This document shows positions 17,781-26,660 of a DNA stretch of 64,000 bases, piece after piece. Each line of letters begins with the position of its first letter. Position 1 is the first letter of the stretch. Source of the DNA: Granulicella sapmiensis (lineage in GTDB: Bacteria; Acidobacteriota; Terriglobia; Terriglobales; Acidobacteriaceae). The notes under the pieces are model-generated. The model was not told the DNA's origin. It ran no database searches and worked only from the letters and a program-made list of their open reading frames with translations. Made by a program: the position numbers and the translations under genes. Where the stretch lies: positions 1 through 64,000 of the forward strand of contig JAMFSR010000017.1 in NCBI GenBank assembly GCA_026225395.1, in the 5' to 3' direction.

Positions 17781-18947
17781 ATGCAGCCGACATCACACAT
17801 TACGTCCAACTGGCGGGAGCCGCTCTCCGCGGCGGCATACTCCACCGGCGTTTCGCTCCACAGCCACACCAGCCTGTCTGAAGAAACGCTCAGCTTCATC
17901 CAGGCGATGAGCACGCGCTTCCCGGGCGTCGGCCTGTTGCAGCGCCACTATGAGAAGCTCTGCCTCAAGCGCTACAACCTCAAGCTCGACTTCCACCGCG
18001 CCAACTGGCGTCCGCCGTTGCAGCCGCGCATGGCCTATGAGCTTGAAGCCAAACAGATTCGCCGTCTCGGGCTCTATCCGTTGGTCTCCATCACCGACCA
18101 CGACACCATCGAAGGAACGCTGCTGCTGCGCGCTGTTCCGTCCTCGCGGCATATCCCCATGTCGGTTGAGTGGTCCGTGCCCTACGGCCAGACAGAGTTT
18201 CACCTCGGCATCCATAACCTTCCCTCCGGCGATGGCGTCGAGTGGATGCGCCGCTTCGCCGCCTTCACTGCGGCGCCTCGCAGCGAAGACCAGGACCGCG
18301 AGCTGATGATGCTGCTCCGCGAGCTGCACGAACAGCCGCAGGTGCTCATCATCCTCAACCATCCCATCTGGGATCTGCACAAGGTTGGCGAGTCCTTGCA
18401 CCTCACCGAGCTTCGCCGCTTCCTCACGGAAGCCCGCAGCTGCATCCACGCGCTCGAGCTTAACGGTCTTCGCCACGCGCAGGAAAATCGCGCCGTCGGC
18501 AAGCTGGCACGTGAAACCGGCCACCTGCTCATCTCCGGCGGCGACCGTCATGGCCTCGAGCCGAATGCGAACATCAACCTTACTTCGGCGGCCAACTTCA
18601 CCGAGTTCGTCGAAGAGATTCGCGTCGACCGCCGCTCGCACATCCACTTCATGGACCAATACCGCCAGCGCTGGGAGCAGCGCATCCTTCGCTCCACGCT
18701 CAATGCGGTAACGGACTTCCCGCAGTTCATGTCGGGATGGCAGCGCTGGGACGACCGCGTCTACCACCCCGACCAGCACGGCGAAATGCGCCAGCTCTCG
18801 CAGCTCTGGATCCACGGCAAGCCGCCCGCCGCAGTGGCCGCAACGATTCAGTTGGTTCGCCTCGGAGGCCTTCGCGGCGTGGCCGCTCCTCTCAGCCTCG
18901 CCTTCCCCGGCGTCAACGAACTGGAACAGGAGCTCGAATGGGTCTGA
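17781..18947 (+). CDS. PHP-domain phosphoesterase-like protein
   Basis: A 388-residue cytoplasmic protein; the ATG is preceded by AAGGAG at 7 nt. Metal-binding motifs of the PHP superfamily are visible: His27-Ser-His29 (SLHSHTS), SITDHDTIEG near residue 110, an ILNHP segment near 193, and GGDRH near 255. These would bind two or three metal ions for phosphoester hydrolysis. The physiological substrate is unknown. The C-terminal region (about 280-388) is not assigned. A possible tiny frame (18938) overlaps its stop codon. Confidence 0.8.
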   Translation: MQPTSHITSNWREPLSAAAYSTGVSLHSHTSLSEETLSFIQAMSTRFPGVGLLQRHYEKLCLKRYNLKLDFHRANWRPPLQPRMAYELEAKQIRRLGLYPLVSITDHDTIEGTLLLRAVPSSRHIPMSVEWSVPYGQTEFHLGIHNLPSGDGVEWMRRFAAFTAAPRSEDQDRELMMLLRELHEQPQVLIILNHPIWDLHKVGESLHLTELRRFLTEARSCIHALELNGLRHAQENRAVGKLARETGHLLISGGDRHGLEPNANINLTSAANFTEFVEEIRVDRRSHIHFMDQYRQRWEQRILRSTLNAVTDFPQFMSGWQRWDDRVYHPDQHGEMRQLSQLWIHGKPPAAVAATIQLVRLGGLRGVAAPLSLAFPGVNELEQELEWV

Positions 18948-19072
18948 TCAATCGCCAACGCACGCAGCCCGCTAAGCATATCCAAACTTCGGAGCCGCTC
19001 TACCATGCGCTCAAGGCGACGGCTCTCAACCTCATCCCGAGGGCCACTGCGATTCTTCTTCTCTGGCGCTAG
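18938..19072 (+). CDS. possible small protein (44 aa) overlapping PHP gene end
   Basis: A frame of 44 residues (MGLINRQRTQ...) whose ATG overlaps the last codons of the PHP gene and has AGGAG 6 nt upstream, the arrangement of a translationally coupled gene. The C-terminal end is hydrophobic. No family is recognised and it could be chance. Confidence 0.25.
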   Translation: MGLINRQRTQPAKHIQTSEPLYHALKATALNLIPRATAILLLWR

Positions 19073-19141
19073 AGCAGCGATCAGAGATATATGCCTTTAT
19101 GGCAGAGGAACATAAGACTCGTGTGATGCGTATAGAGGTTG

Positions 19142-20233
19142 ATGCATGGAATCCAGAACCTTGATCGCAGACGCTTTCTCCGAACCTCAGCATTCGCTTC
19201 ATGCTCGTTAGCCTCTTCACGCCGTCTCTTTGCAGCCGAGGATACGAGCGCCTCTTGCACCGCCATTGTGGACACCTATGTACGCCTTCATCGTTTCCAG
19301 GGCGTGGTTGCCCTGGGCCGTCAAGGCAAGCCTTTGTTTTTGAAGACCGTGGGCTTTGCCAATATTGAGACGAAAGAGCCTATGGCGGGAGCTTCGGTCT
19401 TTGGCATTGCGTCCATTTCCAAGATGTTGACGACGGTTTCCGTACTCCATCTCCAGGAAAAAGGCTTGCTGCAACTGGACCAACCCATCGAGGCATATCT
19501 TCCGTACTATCGGAAGGATCTTGGCAGCAAGCTTACGTTGCGGCACCTGTTGGCAAATGACAGCGGCGTTCCGAACCTCTTTTCGGCCGCGACGAAGGCC
19601 GACCCAACTGTGGTCGAGCAGCCGATGACGACCGAGCAGGCTGTGCATCGCTTCTGCGAAGTCGATCTCATCTTCTCGCCGGGCGAGCGGTTCGACTACT
19701 CGCTTTCGAACTGGATCATCGTTCTGGCAATCGTGGAAGCTGTCACGAAGCAGGACTACGCCTCTGCTATGCGAAGGCTCACGCTAGACCCTCTGGGGCT
19801 GAAGGCAACCACTGCGGACCTGAACACCGCTGCCGTGCAGCCCTACGACGATGCGACCCCGCCTGTGAAGAAGACGCAAAAGAGACTTCCGTACATAGCC
19901 GCAGCAGGCGGTTACTTCAGCGATGCAGTCGACCTCATACGTGCGGCACATCTTATCTTTGACACACCTTTCCTCTCGGCTGCCTCGAAGAAAGAGCTCA
20001 CGACCATTGAGGTACCTTCCGATCAATATGCGCTGGGTGGACGCGTGCGGCAGCTGTCCATCGGATCAAAAGTTGTACCGGCCGCGTGGGACACGGGCAA
20101 CACTTCCGGCTATCGCTCTGTCCTGGGCCATCGGCTGGATGGTAAAGCCACTGTTGTTGTGCTGAACAATACGTCGATGTCACAGAAGACGTTGGATGAG
20201 TTCAGCGATGAACTGCTGACCACCTTCAGCTAA
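19142..20233 (+). CDS. serine hydrolase, class C beta-lactamase-like fold, Tat-exported
   Basis: A 363-residue protein of the beta-lactamase/transpeptidase-like superfamily. The leader contains the twin-arginine pattern RRRFLRTSAFA (about 9-19), so it is predicted to be exported folded by Tat. The nucleophile motif is S91-I-S-K94 (FGIASISKML) and a Tyr near 186 (FDYSLSN) fits the second motif, though the usual Tyr-x-Asn is spaced differently; a GNTSGY segment near the C-terminus takes the place of the third motif. Such proteins are usually D,D-peptidases or esterases acting on peptidoglycan or small esters rather than true beta-lactamases. The frame includes a TTG one codon earlier (19139); ATG 19142 is preferred. 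Confidence 0.8.
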   Translation: MHGIQNLDRRRFLRTSAFASCSLASSRRLFAAEDTSASCTAIVDTYVRLHRFQGVVALGRQGKPLFLKTVGFANIETKEPMAGASVFGIASISKMLTTVSVLHLQEKGLLQLDQPIEAYLPYYRKDLGSKLTLRHLLANDSGVPNLFSAATKADPTVVEQPMTTEQAVHRFCEVDLIFSPGERFDYSLSNWIIVLAIVEAVTKQDYASAMRRLTLDPLGLKATTADLNTAAVQPYDDATPPVKKTQKRLPYIAAAGGYFSDAVDLIRAAHLIFDTPFLSAASKKELTTIEVPSDQYALGGRVRQLSIGSKVVPAAWDTGNTSGYRSVLGHRLDGKATVVVLNNTSMSQKTLDEFSDELLTTFS

Positions 20234-20350
20234 AGTCCTGCATGCGGTCGGTTCTTAGGAGCGTTCTATCTTGCCTTATGCAAGGCAAGCCCGTGGCTGT
20301 ATTTCTTAGCGCGTCCGGGATTACTTTCCGCATCAATCCCTGACCAGAGC

Positions 20351-21112
20351 CTAGTCCCGAACCACCGCTTCCCGAACATCCACATACTCGCTGGAGAACG
20401 GCCGCTTGAAGAACGTTGTCCAGAAGTAGTTGATCGCATACCGTCCTGCCATGGTCAGCATGCCTTCCTTCTTCAGCCGCCGCGCCGACGAAAACATCTT
20501 CAGCCCAAACGTAAACCGCACTTCGCCCACGGCATTCAACCGCCGCGCAATGTCCGTGTCCTCGCCATAGAACGAGATCGCCGTATCGAAGCCGCCAATC
20601 GCATCGAGCGCCCACCGGCTGGTCACAAAGTTCCCTCCCTGCACCATCGAACCCACACGCAGCACATAGCGGTTCAACACATAGGTCAACCACGCGATGC
20701 CATAGAACGCCTGCACCGCGACGCGCTGCTTCGCTGTAAGGTCGTAGTACACTACCGGCCCGGAGAGCGCGGCCAGCGCAGGCTCGTGCTCAAACGCCGC
20801 AAGCACCTTCTCCACCCATCCCGGTGTCAGCCGCGAATCCGAATCCACATGGGCAATCAACTCGCCGGTGCTCGCCGCAAACCCGGCCTGCCGCGCAAAC
20901 GTAAGCCCCTTGCGCATCTCATCGACCACCGTAACGCTCGCATAGCTCAGCGCCACCTCGCGCGTGCGGTCGCTGCTCGCATTGTTCACGACGATGATCT
21001 CCACCGTGTCCGCCATGTTTTGTGTCTGCGCCAGGATCGACTCCAGGCAAGCCGGCAGGTACGCCTCTTCGTTATAAGCAGGCACAACAAAGCTAAGTCG
21101 CATAGCGCTCAT
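20351..21112 (-). CDS. glycosyltransferase family 2
   Basis: A 253-residue GT-A enzyme: VVPAYNEE at about 10-17, NASSDRT near 45, HVDSDSRL near 92 (the DxD-type metal site) and FYGEDTDIARR near 180 (the ED catalytic region) are all present in order. A C-terminal hydrophobic helix may attach it to the membrane (YAINYFWTTFF). It should transfer a sugar from an activated donor to a lipid or glycan acceptor in the cytoplasm. Its start may be the second Met (MRLSF, 21103). It stands between the serine hydrolase and the divergent CHAD gene, with no glycan cluster around it. Confidence 0.85.
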   Translation of the reverse strand: MSAMRLSFVVPAYNEEAYLPACLESILAQTQNMADTVEIIVVNNASSDRTREVALSYASVTVVDEMRKGLTFARQAGFAASTGELIAHVDSDSRLTPGWVEKVLAAFEHEPALAALSGPVVYYDLTAKQRVAVQAFYGIAWLTYVLNRYVLRVGSMVQGGNFVTSRWALDAIGGFDTAISFYGEDTDIARRLNAVGEVRFTFGLKMFSSARRLKKEGMLTMAGRYAINYFWTTFFKRPFSSEYVDVREAVVRD

Positions 21113-21246
21113 ACAGCCACACTAACCCTCGAATGTTGCTGCGCGTTGAATTTAGGGGTATCTTCCAAGCGACGGGTTGGTCCTTTGTCTTCGACTCAAC
21201 GAATCACCCGCCAGCACGGTGTAGCTTTATTCGAAAGCAAACTCTG

Positions 21247-22083
21247 ATGCCGAAGCCCACTCCATCCCCTCCCGCCATTCACCCGATCTCCTCGCTTCGG
21301 GAGCATGCTACTGCGCTCCAGGCCGCCATCACGGTCTGCCTCGGCGAGCCCACACCGCATGACGTCCACAAACTGCGTACCGAAAGCCGCCGCATCGAAG
21401 CCCATCTCGATCTGCTTCGCCGCCTCAAAGGCCTTCCGCCGTTCCGCAACAAGGCCGCGAAGGCGCTTCGACAGCTCAACAAGCTTCGCCGCGCCGCCGG
21501 CCGCGTTCGCGATCTTGACGTACAGCAGAAGCTCATCGACGACCACCTGCCCGACGACAGCATCCAGTCCCGCAAGGACCGCGACGATCTCCATCAGGTC
21601 ACCGCGAAGCTCCGCAAGCGCGCTGTCCGCAAGCTGATCAAGCTTCTGAACAAGCGCCAGCAGAAGATATCGAAGCGCCTCGAAGCTCTGCTCGATGCAC
21701 TGAAGCCAGCGGAGTCTCTCAAGCTTTCTCCCACCGATCTGCTCTCACTCGCCGATAAGGACTTCCGCAACACGCACGCCGTGCTCATGCGCACGCCATC
21801 CGACGAGCACCTTCACGGCATTCGCAAAGCTGCCAAGCTGGCGCGCTATCAACTGGAGCTCGCTCCCGGCTTCGCGCAAGCCAAACGCGCCGCCAAGCGG
21901 TACCAATCGTTGCAGGAAGCCGGCGGCCACTGGCACGACTGGCTCGCGCTGGCCGACGTCGCCACACACGAGCTGGGCGACGACCACCCTACAGCCGCGC
22001 ACTACATCGAGCTCCGCGACCGGCATCTCAGCGGCTACCGCAGCCGGCTCGAAGCGTTCCGCGACGAAACGACGAAGGCATAG
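21247..22083 (+). CDS. CHAD domain-containing protein
   Basis: A 278-residue, very basic, all-helical protein. The conserved HDVHKLRTESRRIEAHLD (about 38-55) and a second half-repeat HLHGIRKAAKLARYQLEL (about 187-204) are the two copies of the CHAD motif, whose His and basic residues bind inorganic polyphosphate. The start at 21247 follows a short Pro-rich tail; the longer frame from 21133 overlaps the promoter side of the divergent GT2 gene and is not favoured. No CYTH/polyphosphate kinase gene is adjacent. Polyphosphate-granule association is known for the family and inferred here. Confidence 0.85.
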   Translation: MPKPTPSPPAIHPISSLREHATALQAAITVCLGEPTPHDVHKLRTESRRIEAHLDLLRRLKGLPPFRNKAAKALRQLNKLRRAAGRVRDLDVQQKLIDDHLPDDSIQSRKDRDDLHQVTAKLRKRAVRKLIKLLNKRQQKISKRLEALLDALKPAESLKLSPTDLLSLADKDFRNTHAVLMRTPSDEHLHGIRKAAKLARYQLELAPGFAQAKRAAKRYQSLQEAGGHWHDWLALADVATHELGDDHPTAAHYIELRDRHLSGYRSRLEAFRDETTKA

Positions 22084-22098
22084 CAGACGCCACTGTCC

Positions 22099-23220
22099 CT
22101 AGCTGCGCCAGTGCAGTTCCACTGGCCCATTCAGCGGATGTTCTCCCACCCCAATCAGCCGTCGTTGCTTCAACGCAAAGTACCACTTCGCCGGCTTATC
22201 CGCGTCGTCGATCAGCATCAGGCCGGGGTTGGAGCGCAGCCCGCGTGCCTGCTCGATCATCGTCTGTTGGTCCTGCGCCACGAACTTCGCGCCAAAGTAC
22301 TTGGCGACAGGCGTCACGAAGGGGATATGGTAAAAAATGTCCCACGCCGCGATCACATCGATCCGGCACGTCGAAGCTGTCACCGGCGTCACGGTCGTCA
22401 GCGAAGCGAACCAGCTCTCCTTGCCCTTCGCATTCACCGCACGGATCGTCTCATACCGCCGGTTCGGCAACGTGAAGTCGATGGTCGTAACAGGTTTTCC
22501 CAGCAGCCGGTACGGCGCGCTGTTGGAGGAAGGCGCATGAGCGCTCATCCTGAACCCATCAGGGATCGGTTCAAACTGTTTCGTTTTCTCGTGGATGCTC
22601 GCCGCGCTCCGCCACCACCAGGCACGATGCACAAACGGCCCGTGCGCCGGATCCATCAACCCGATGATCCCGTGGTCCACATTGCACGGCAGATCAGCCA
22701 CAAGATGCGCTGATCGAAAGCGCTTGCCGAACTTCGGCAACTCTGGCACAGGCGGCAGCGCAGCCAGGTCGGTTACGCGACCCGCGCCGGCCTCCGGCAC
22801 ATACACCCACGCATAGCCATCGCGTTCGGCCACGGGAAACGAGTTCGCAAAAATCTTCGTCGGTTCAAGATGGTCATGCGAAGTCAGAGAAGGAATCTCC
22901 TCGCAACGTCCGCTGCAGGGCTCAAACCGCCAGCCGTGGTATTTGCATTGCACCGTTTCGCCGTCGAACCAGCCCGCAGAAAGCGGGATCCCGCGGTGCG
23001 GACACAAATCCCGCATGGCAAACAGCGCACCATCGCTCTTCCGGCCCAGCAGCATCGGAATCCCGAGCAGCATCGTTACAGCCGTTTCACCGCGCTTCAG
23101 GCCGTCCGCACGCAGCGCCGGATACCAATCCCCGAAGATCATCTCCGCCGGTGGGCCATCTTTCGGCGCGCAAAGCTGCACCAGCTCCTGCTCCACACGC
23201 ATTGGACGCATCTCACCCAC
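22099..23220 (-). CDS. Rieske non-heme iron oxygenase, alpha-subunit type
   Basis: A 373-residue enzyme. The N-terminal Rieske domain has C73-P-H75 and C92-K-Y-H95 for the [2Fe-2S] cluster; the catalytic domain has D190-P-A-H193-x4-H198, the 2-His/1-Asp mononuclear iron site of the VanA/PobA-like oxygenases. It would hydroxylate or demethylate an aromatic or similar ring using electrons from a reductase, which is not encoded nearby, so it probably draws on a shared reductase. The start may be the later Met at 23202-23205 region (MRPMRVEQ), just within the intergenic space shared with the divergent GT39 gene. Confidence 0.85.
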   Translation of the reverse strand: MGEMRPMRVEQELVQLCAPKDGPPAEMIFGDWYPALRADGLKRGETAVTMLLGIPMLLGRKSDGALFAMRDLCPHRGIPLSAGWFDGETVQCKYHGWRFEPCSGRCEEIPSLTSHDHLEPTKIFANSFPVAERDGYAWVYVPEAGAGRVTDLAALPPVPELPKFGKRFRSAHLVADLPCNVDHGIIGLMDPAHGPFVHRAWWWRSAASIHEKTKQFEPIPDGFRMSAHAPSSNSAPYRLLGKPVTTIDFTLPNRRYETIRAVNAKGKESWFASLTTVTPVTASTCRIDVIAAWDIFYHIPFVTPVAKYFGAKFVAQDQQTMIEQARGLRSNPGLMLIDDADKPAKWYFALKQRRLIGVGEHPLNGPVELHWRS

Positions 23221-23255
23221 TGAGCCCTAAGTTTACCCGACTAAACTTGAATCCA

Positions 23256-25241
23256 ATGCCCGTCATTCCCTCGCGTCCGCGCTCCACCTTCGCCAGCATC
23301 CTGCTGCTGTGGCTGGCGTTCTACGCGAGCTTCACCCTTTTCACGCCTCCACTGCTCGACGACGCCGACTCGGTCCACACCGAAGTCGCCCGCGAGATGC
23401 TCCTCCGCCACGACTACATCACGCTCTACGCCAACGGCATCCGCTACCTTGAAAAAGCGCCCCTGATGTATTGGTCGATGGCTCTGAGCATGAAGCTCGC
23501 CATGCTCTTCGGCGCAACGTCCCCGCGCTCGCTCGCCGCAGCCGCACGTATCCCACTCGCGCTCACCATCCTCGCGCTCACTTTACTCCTTGAAGCCTTC
23601 GCCCGCCAACTCTTCGGGAGCACCCGCGCAGGCCTCTACGCGGCGATCATCCTGCTCTCCAGCTTCGGCATCTTCCTCTTCACGCGCATCCTCATCCCCG
23701 ACGCCATGGTCTGCCTCTGGCTCACCGCCGCGCTCTTCTGCTTCTGGCGCACGGAAGAGCTCGGAGGCACCAACCAGCACCGTGCGCATCCAGCGCACCT
23801 GCGCTTCTACTGCGGAGGCTTCGCCGCCGCCTGCGCTCTCAACGTCCTCACCAAAGGCCTCATCGGCGTAGTCTTCCCGGTGGCGATTGTCGCTATCTAC
23901 CTGCTGCTTACGCGCGGCTTCCGGCGCTCGCTCGATCGTCTTCGCGAGCTCCATCCGTGGGCGATGCTCGAAGCCTTCCTACTCATCGCCGCGCCGTGGC
24001 ACATCCTCGCCGGCCTCGCAAACCCCACGCAGGGCCATCCCGCGTCGTTCCATTTCATAGTCAACTACACGTTCCCCATCTCGCTCGGCCACTGGCAGGT
24101 CCCGCTGCCGACTGACGGCAACGTCCGCGGCTGGTTCTGGTTCTACTTCATGAACGAGCACCTGCTGCGCTACCTCAACCTGCGCATCCCGCACGACTAC
24201 GACACCGCCCCGCTCTGGCTCTACTGGGGCCTCTGCTTCGTCTGGATGATGCCGTGGTCGGCCTTCGTCTTCAAGGCCGTCTCCTGGGCTACTCCGCTGC
24301 GCGAGCCCAGGTGGCGCAGCCAGCTCCGCCGCCACGACCTCCCGCTCAAACGCCGCGGAGCGCTATTGCTGGTTGTCTGGGCTGCGTTTGCGCTGCTCTT
24401 CTTCGCTTTCTCTACCCGGCAGGAGTACTACGTCCTGCCCGCGTTTCCGGCCGTGGCTATCCTCATCGGCGCGTGGCTCGCCTATCGTTCTCCGGACAAG
24501 GAGGAAGCCGAGCGTCATCGCCGCGCCGCTTTCCGCTGCAACGCTCTTATCTTGCTCGTAGGCGCCATCTTCGCCGGTGCAGCCTTCTTCTTCCTGCAGC
24601 GAACCCACGGCGTTCCGCCCGCCACCGATCTGGCCAGCCTGCTCACCCAGAACCCCAGCGACTATGCCCTCTCGATGGGCCACTTCCTCGATCTCACCGG
24701 TCCGGCCCTTACGCTGTTCCGTCTGCCGCTCCTCCTTGCGGCAGGCAGTCTGTTCCTCGGCCCGCTCGTCGCCCTCATCCTCCGCTGGCGAGAGAAACCC
24801 CACGCCGCCAACCTCACACTCGCCGCCGGAGCCCTCGGTTTCCTGCTGGCCGCTCACCTCGGCCTGCAGACCTTCGCTCCCGTCCTCACCTCCGCACAGT
24901 TGGCCGAAGCCATCGCCCCGCAAATCCACCCGTGGGATCTGATCGCGATCCACGGCGAGTACGAATCCGGCTCAACGCTCGGCGTTTACCTCAAGAGGAG
25001 CGACATACACATCCTCGATGGCCGCAGCTCGAACCTCTGGTACGGCAGCTTCTTTCCGGACAGCCCAAACATCTTCGAAACCAGACAATCCCTGGCCGCA
25101 AAGTGGCAGAGCCCACAGCGCATCTTCGTCTGGCAATCTCTCACCGATCAGCCCAGCCAACTCCCCGCGCTTCCCGGTCCTGTTTATATTCTCGTAAAAT
25201 CCGGTGGCAAAGAGATCGTCAGCAACCAACCCAACAGGTAA
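23256..25241 (+). CDS. glycosyltransferase family 39 / ArnT-like membrane protein
   Basis: A 661-residue integral membrane protein with about a dozen helices. After the first helix it has LLDDADSVHTEVAREML (about 38-54), the Asp/Glu-containing first periplasmic loop typical of ArnT and PMT-like transferases, and EKAPLMYW near 68, both characteristic. Such enzymes move a sugar from a polyprenyl-phosphate donor to lipid A, protein or glycan on the outer face of the inner membrane. The start at 23256 is chosen because it precedes the first helix; no ribosome site is seen, so the transcript may be leaderless. The 3' end is 42 bp before the next gene with a short repeat copy between. Confidence 0.85.
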   Translation: MPVIPSRPRSTFASILLLWLAFYASFTLFTPPLLDDADSVHTEVAREMLLRHDYITLYANGIRYLEKAPLMYWSMALSMKLAMLFGATSPRSLAAAARIPLALTILALTLLLEAFARQLFGSTRAGLYAAIILLSSFGIFLFTRILIPDAMVCLWLTAALFCFWRTEELGGTNQHRAHPAHLRFYCGGFAAACALNVLTKGLIGVVFPVAIVAIYLLLTRGFRRSLDRLRELHPWAMLEAFLLIAAPWHILAGLANPTQGHPASFHFIVNYTFPISLGHWQVPLPTDGNVRGWFWFYFMNEHLLRYLNLRIPHDYDTAPLWLYWGLCFVWMMPWSAFVFKAVSWATPLREPRWRSQLRRHDLPLKRRGALLLVVWAAFALLFFAFSTRQEYYVLPAFPAVAILIGAWLAYRSPDKEEAERHRRAAFRCNALILLVGAIFAGAAFFFLQRTHGVPPATDLASLLTQNPSDYALSMGHFLDLTGPALTLFRLPLLLAAGSLFLGPLVALILRWREKPHAANLTLAAGALGFLLAAHLGLQTFAPVLTSAQLAEAIAPQIHPWDLIAIHGEYESGSTLGVYLKRSDIHILDGRSSNLWYGSFFPDSPNIFETRQSLAAKWQSPQRIFVWQSLTDQPSQLPALPGPVYILVKSGGKEIVSNQPNR

Positions 25242-25254
25242 GCTTTCCCTACAT

Positions 25255-25282
25255 CTATCCTCTACGATCTACACTCTGCCTT
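25255..25282. repeat. gene-end repeat family A (copy)
   Basis: CTATCCTCTACGATCTACAC followed by TCTGCCTT ends exactly at the ATG of the next gene. It belongs to the AGAGGATAGAGTGTAGAG family (here in reverse) found at eight other places in the window and leaves no room for a ribosome site. Confidence 0.7.
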
Positions 25283-26143
25283 ATGCCTTGTAACGCCAAC
25301 GAACTCCGCCACGTCCCACTCTTCTCGCTGCTCGATGAAGACGAGCTCCTTGTCCTCTCGCAACAGGTTGAGCTGCGCGACTTCGCCGCCAAGCAGCGCA
25401 TCTATAAAGCCGGCGAGCCTGGCATCCGGGCCTTCGTCATGATGTCCGGTTCGGTCGAAGTCTCACTACTCGACGAGGACGGCCAGGAAGTCGTCTTCTC
25501 CGAACCCCGGCACGGCGACTTCTTCGGCTTCGCCTCTATGCTGGAAGGCGTCGACCATCAGACCAGCGCGATCGCCACCGAGGCGACTACCTGCCTCGAA
25601 GTCGACCGCAACGACATCTCCGTACTGCTCGAAAAGAAGCCACAAGCCGGTCTCGACATGATGACCGTGCTCGCTCGCGAAATCCACACCGCGCAGGCCG
25701 TCATCCGTGCCCGCGCCATGCGCAACCCGAACGAACTCATCGACGAACAGGAAACCTTCGGCGAGCGCATCGCCGACAAGGTCGCCAGCTTCGGCGGCTC
25801 ATGGAGCTTCATCATCATGTTCGGCGTCACGCTGGTCTCGTACACCATCATCAGCAACCTGATGCACAACAAGTCTTGGGATCCATATCCCTACATCCTG
25901 CTTAACCTTTTCCTGTCGATGCTCGCGGCCATACAAGCGCCAGTCATCATGATGAGCCAGAACCGTCAGGACCATAAGGACCGCGTGCGGTCGGAGCTGG
26001 ACTTCGAAGTCAACCGCCGCGCTGAGGCCGAGATCCAGGCGCTCAGTCGCAAGATCCACTTCCTCACCGACAAGCTCGGTGATGTGGAAGAACATCTTCG
26101 CGGACCGAACGAACCGCGACGAGACGACGACCTGCAGGGCTAA
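25283..26143 (+). CDS. cyclic nucleotide-binding domain + DUF1003 membrane protein
   Basis: A 286-residue protein. Residues about 8-125 form a cyclic nucleotide-binding (CAP_ED) domain (FSLLDEDELLVLSQQVE, GDFFGFASMLEG, a beta-roll pattern). Residues about 150-260 match DUF1003: GERIADKVASFGGSWSFII, two membrane helices (about 172-192 and 205-225), and the conserved MSQNRQDHKDR after the second helix. It is presumably a membrane protein that senses a cyclic nucleotide or another ligand; the output is unknown. The start is the ATG directly after the repeat; the long frame running up to 24254 is only an open frame overlapping the GT39 gene. Confidence 0.85.
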   Translation: MPCNANELRHVPLFSLLDEDELLVLSQQVELRDFAAKQRIYKAGEPGIRAFVMMSGSVEVSLLDEDGQEVVFSEPRHGDFFGFASMLEGVDHQTSAIATEATTCLEVDRNDISVLLEKKPQAGLDMMTVLAREIHTAQAVIRARAMRNPNELIDEQETFGERIADKVASFGGSWSFIIMFGVTLVSYTIISNLMHNKSWDPYPYILLNLFLSMLAAIQAPVIMMSQNRQDHKDRVRSELDFEVNRRAEAEIQALSRKIHFLTDKLGDVEEHLRGPNEPRRDDDLQG

Positions 26144-26158
26144 CAATGCTTGAAGAAG

Positions 26159-26650
26159 TTATGCCTTCAGCATCTTCAAAAGCCTCTTAGCGCGAGCCTG
26201 CATCGCTGGCGTCCCATTCTCCAGAAACTCCCGCACAATAGGCATCACACGCGCCCGCAAGTCAGCATCCTGCTCCGATAAATCCATCAACGCCTGCATT
26301 GCCATTGTGCGGTTCAACCCACTCTTATCCCGCAGACGCTCGAACATCAAATCCACGACTACCGCTTTGTCCTGCCCCCTCAAAGGCAACCGGCCCAGCA
26401 CGATCGTCATATTCCACTGCACGCGAACATCCGCCGCGTGAAACGCTTCCTCAATCAGCTTTTTGCGCCACTGGAATAATCTGTCTGCCTCCGCCTCAGA
26501 AATCTTCTTGAGCGTTCTCGCCGCGCGCTCCACAACACCCTTATCCTTGTCCCGCAGTCGCCGCACGAGCTCCCCACACGCAGCGTCCCCCTCCGCACCA
26601 AACGCCGCCTCCACCATCTCCGGTACCGCCGCCTCCGGTCCCCGCCCCAT
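26159..26650 (-). CDS. HEAT-repeat protein
   Basis: A 163-residue soluble protein made of about four helical hairpin repeats (RRLRDKDKGVVERAARTL, KLIEEAFHAADVRVQW, MFERLRDKSGLNRTMAMQAL, MPIVREFLENGTPAMQARA) of HEAT/Armadillo type, a scaffold for protein binding. It has no catalytic motif. Its stop faces that of the CNB-DUF1003 gene with a 15-bp gap. It begins 10 bp after the hpnI gene ends on the same strand, so the two are probably co-transcribed. Confidence 0.75.
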   Translation of the reverse strand: MGRGPEAAVPEMVEAAFGAEGDAACGELVRRLRDKDKGVVERAARTLKKISEAEADRLFQWRKKLIEEAFHAADVRVQWNMTIVLGRLPLRGQDKAVVVDLMFERLRDKSGLNRTMAMQALMDLSEQDADLRARVMPIVREFLENGTPAMQARAKRLLKMLKA

Positions 26651-26660
26651 ATCGCCCTTT

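Noticed and set aside
24254-25282. Long N-terminal extension of the CNB-DUF1003 protein
   Set aside because: It overlaps the GT39 gene out of frame and has Arg/Pro-rich shadow composition; the domain starts at 25283.
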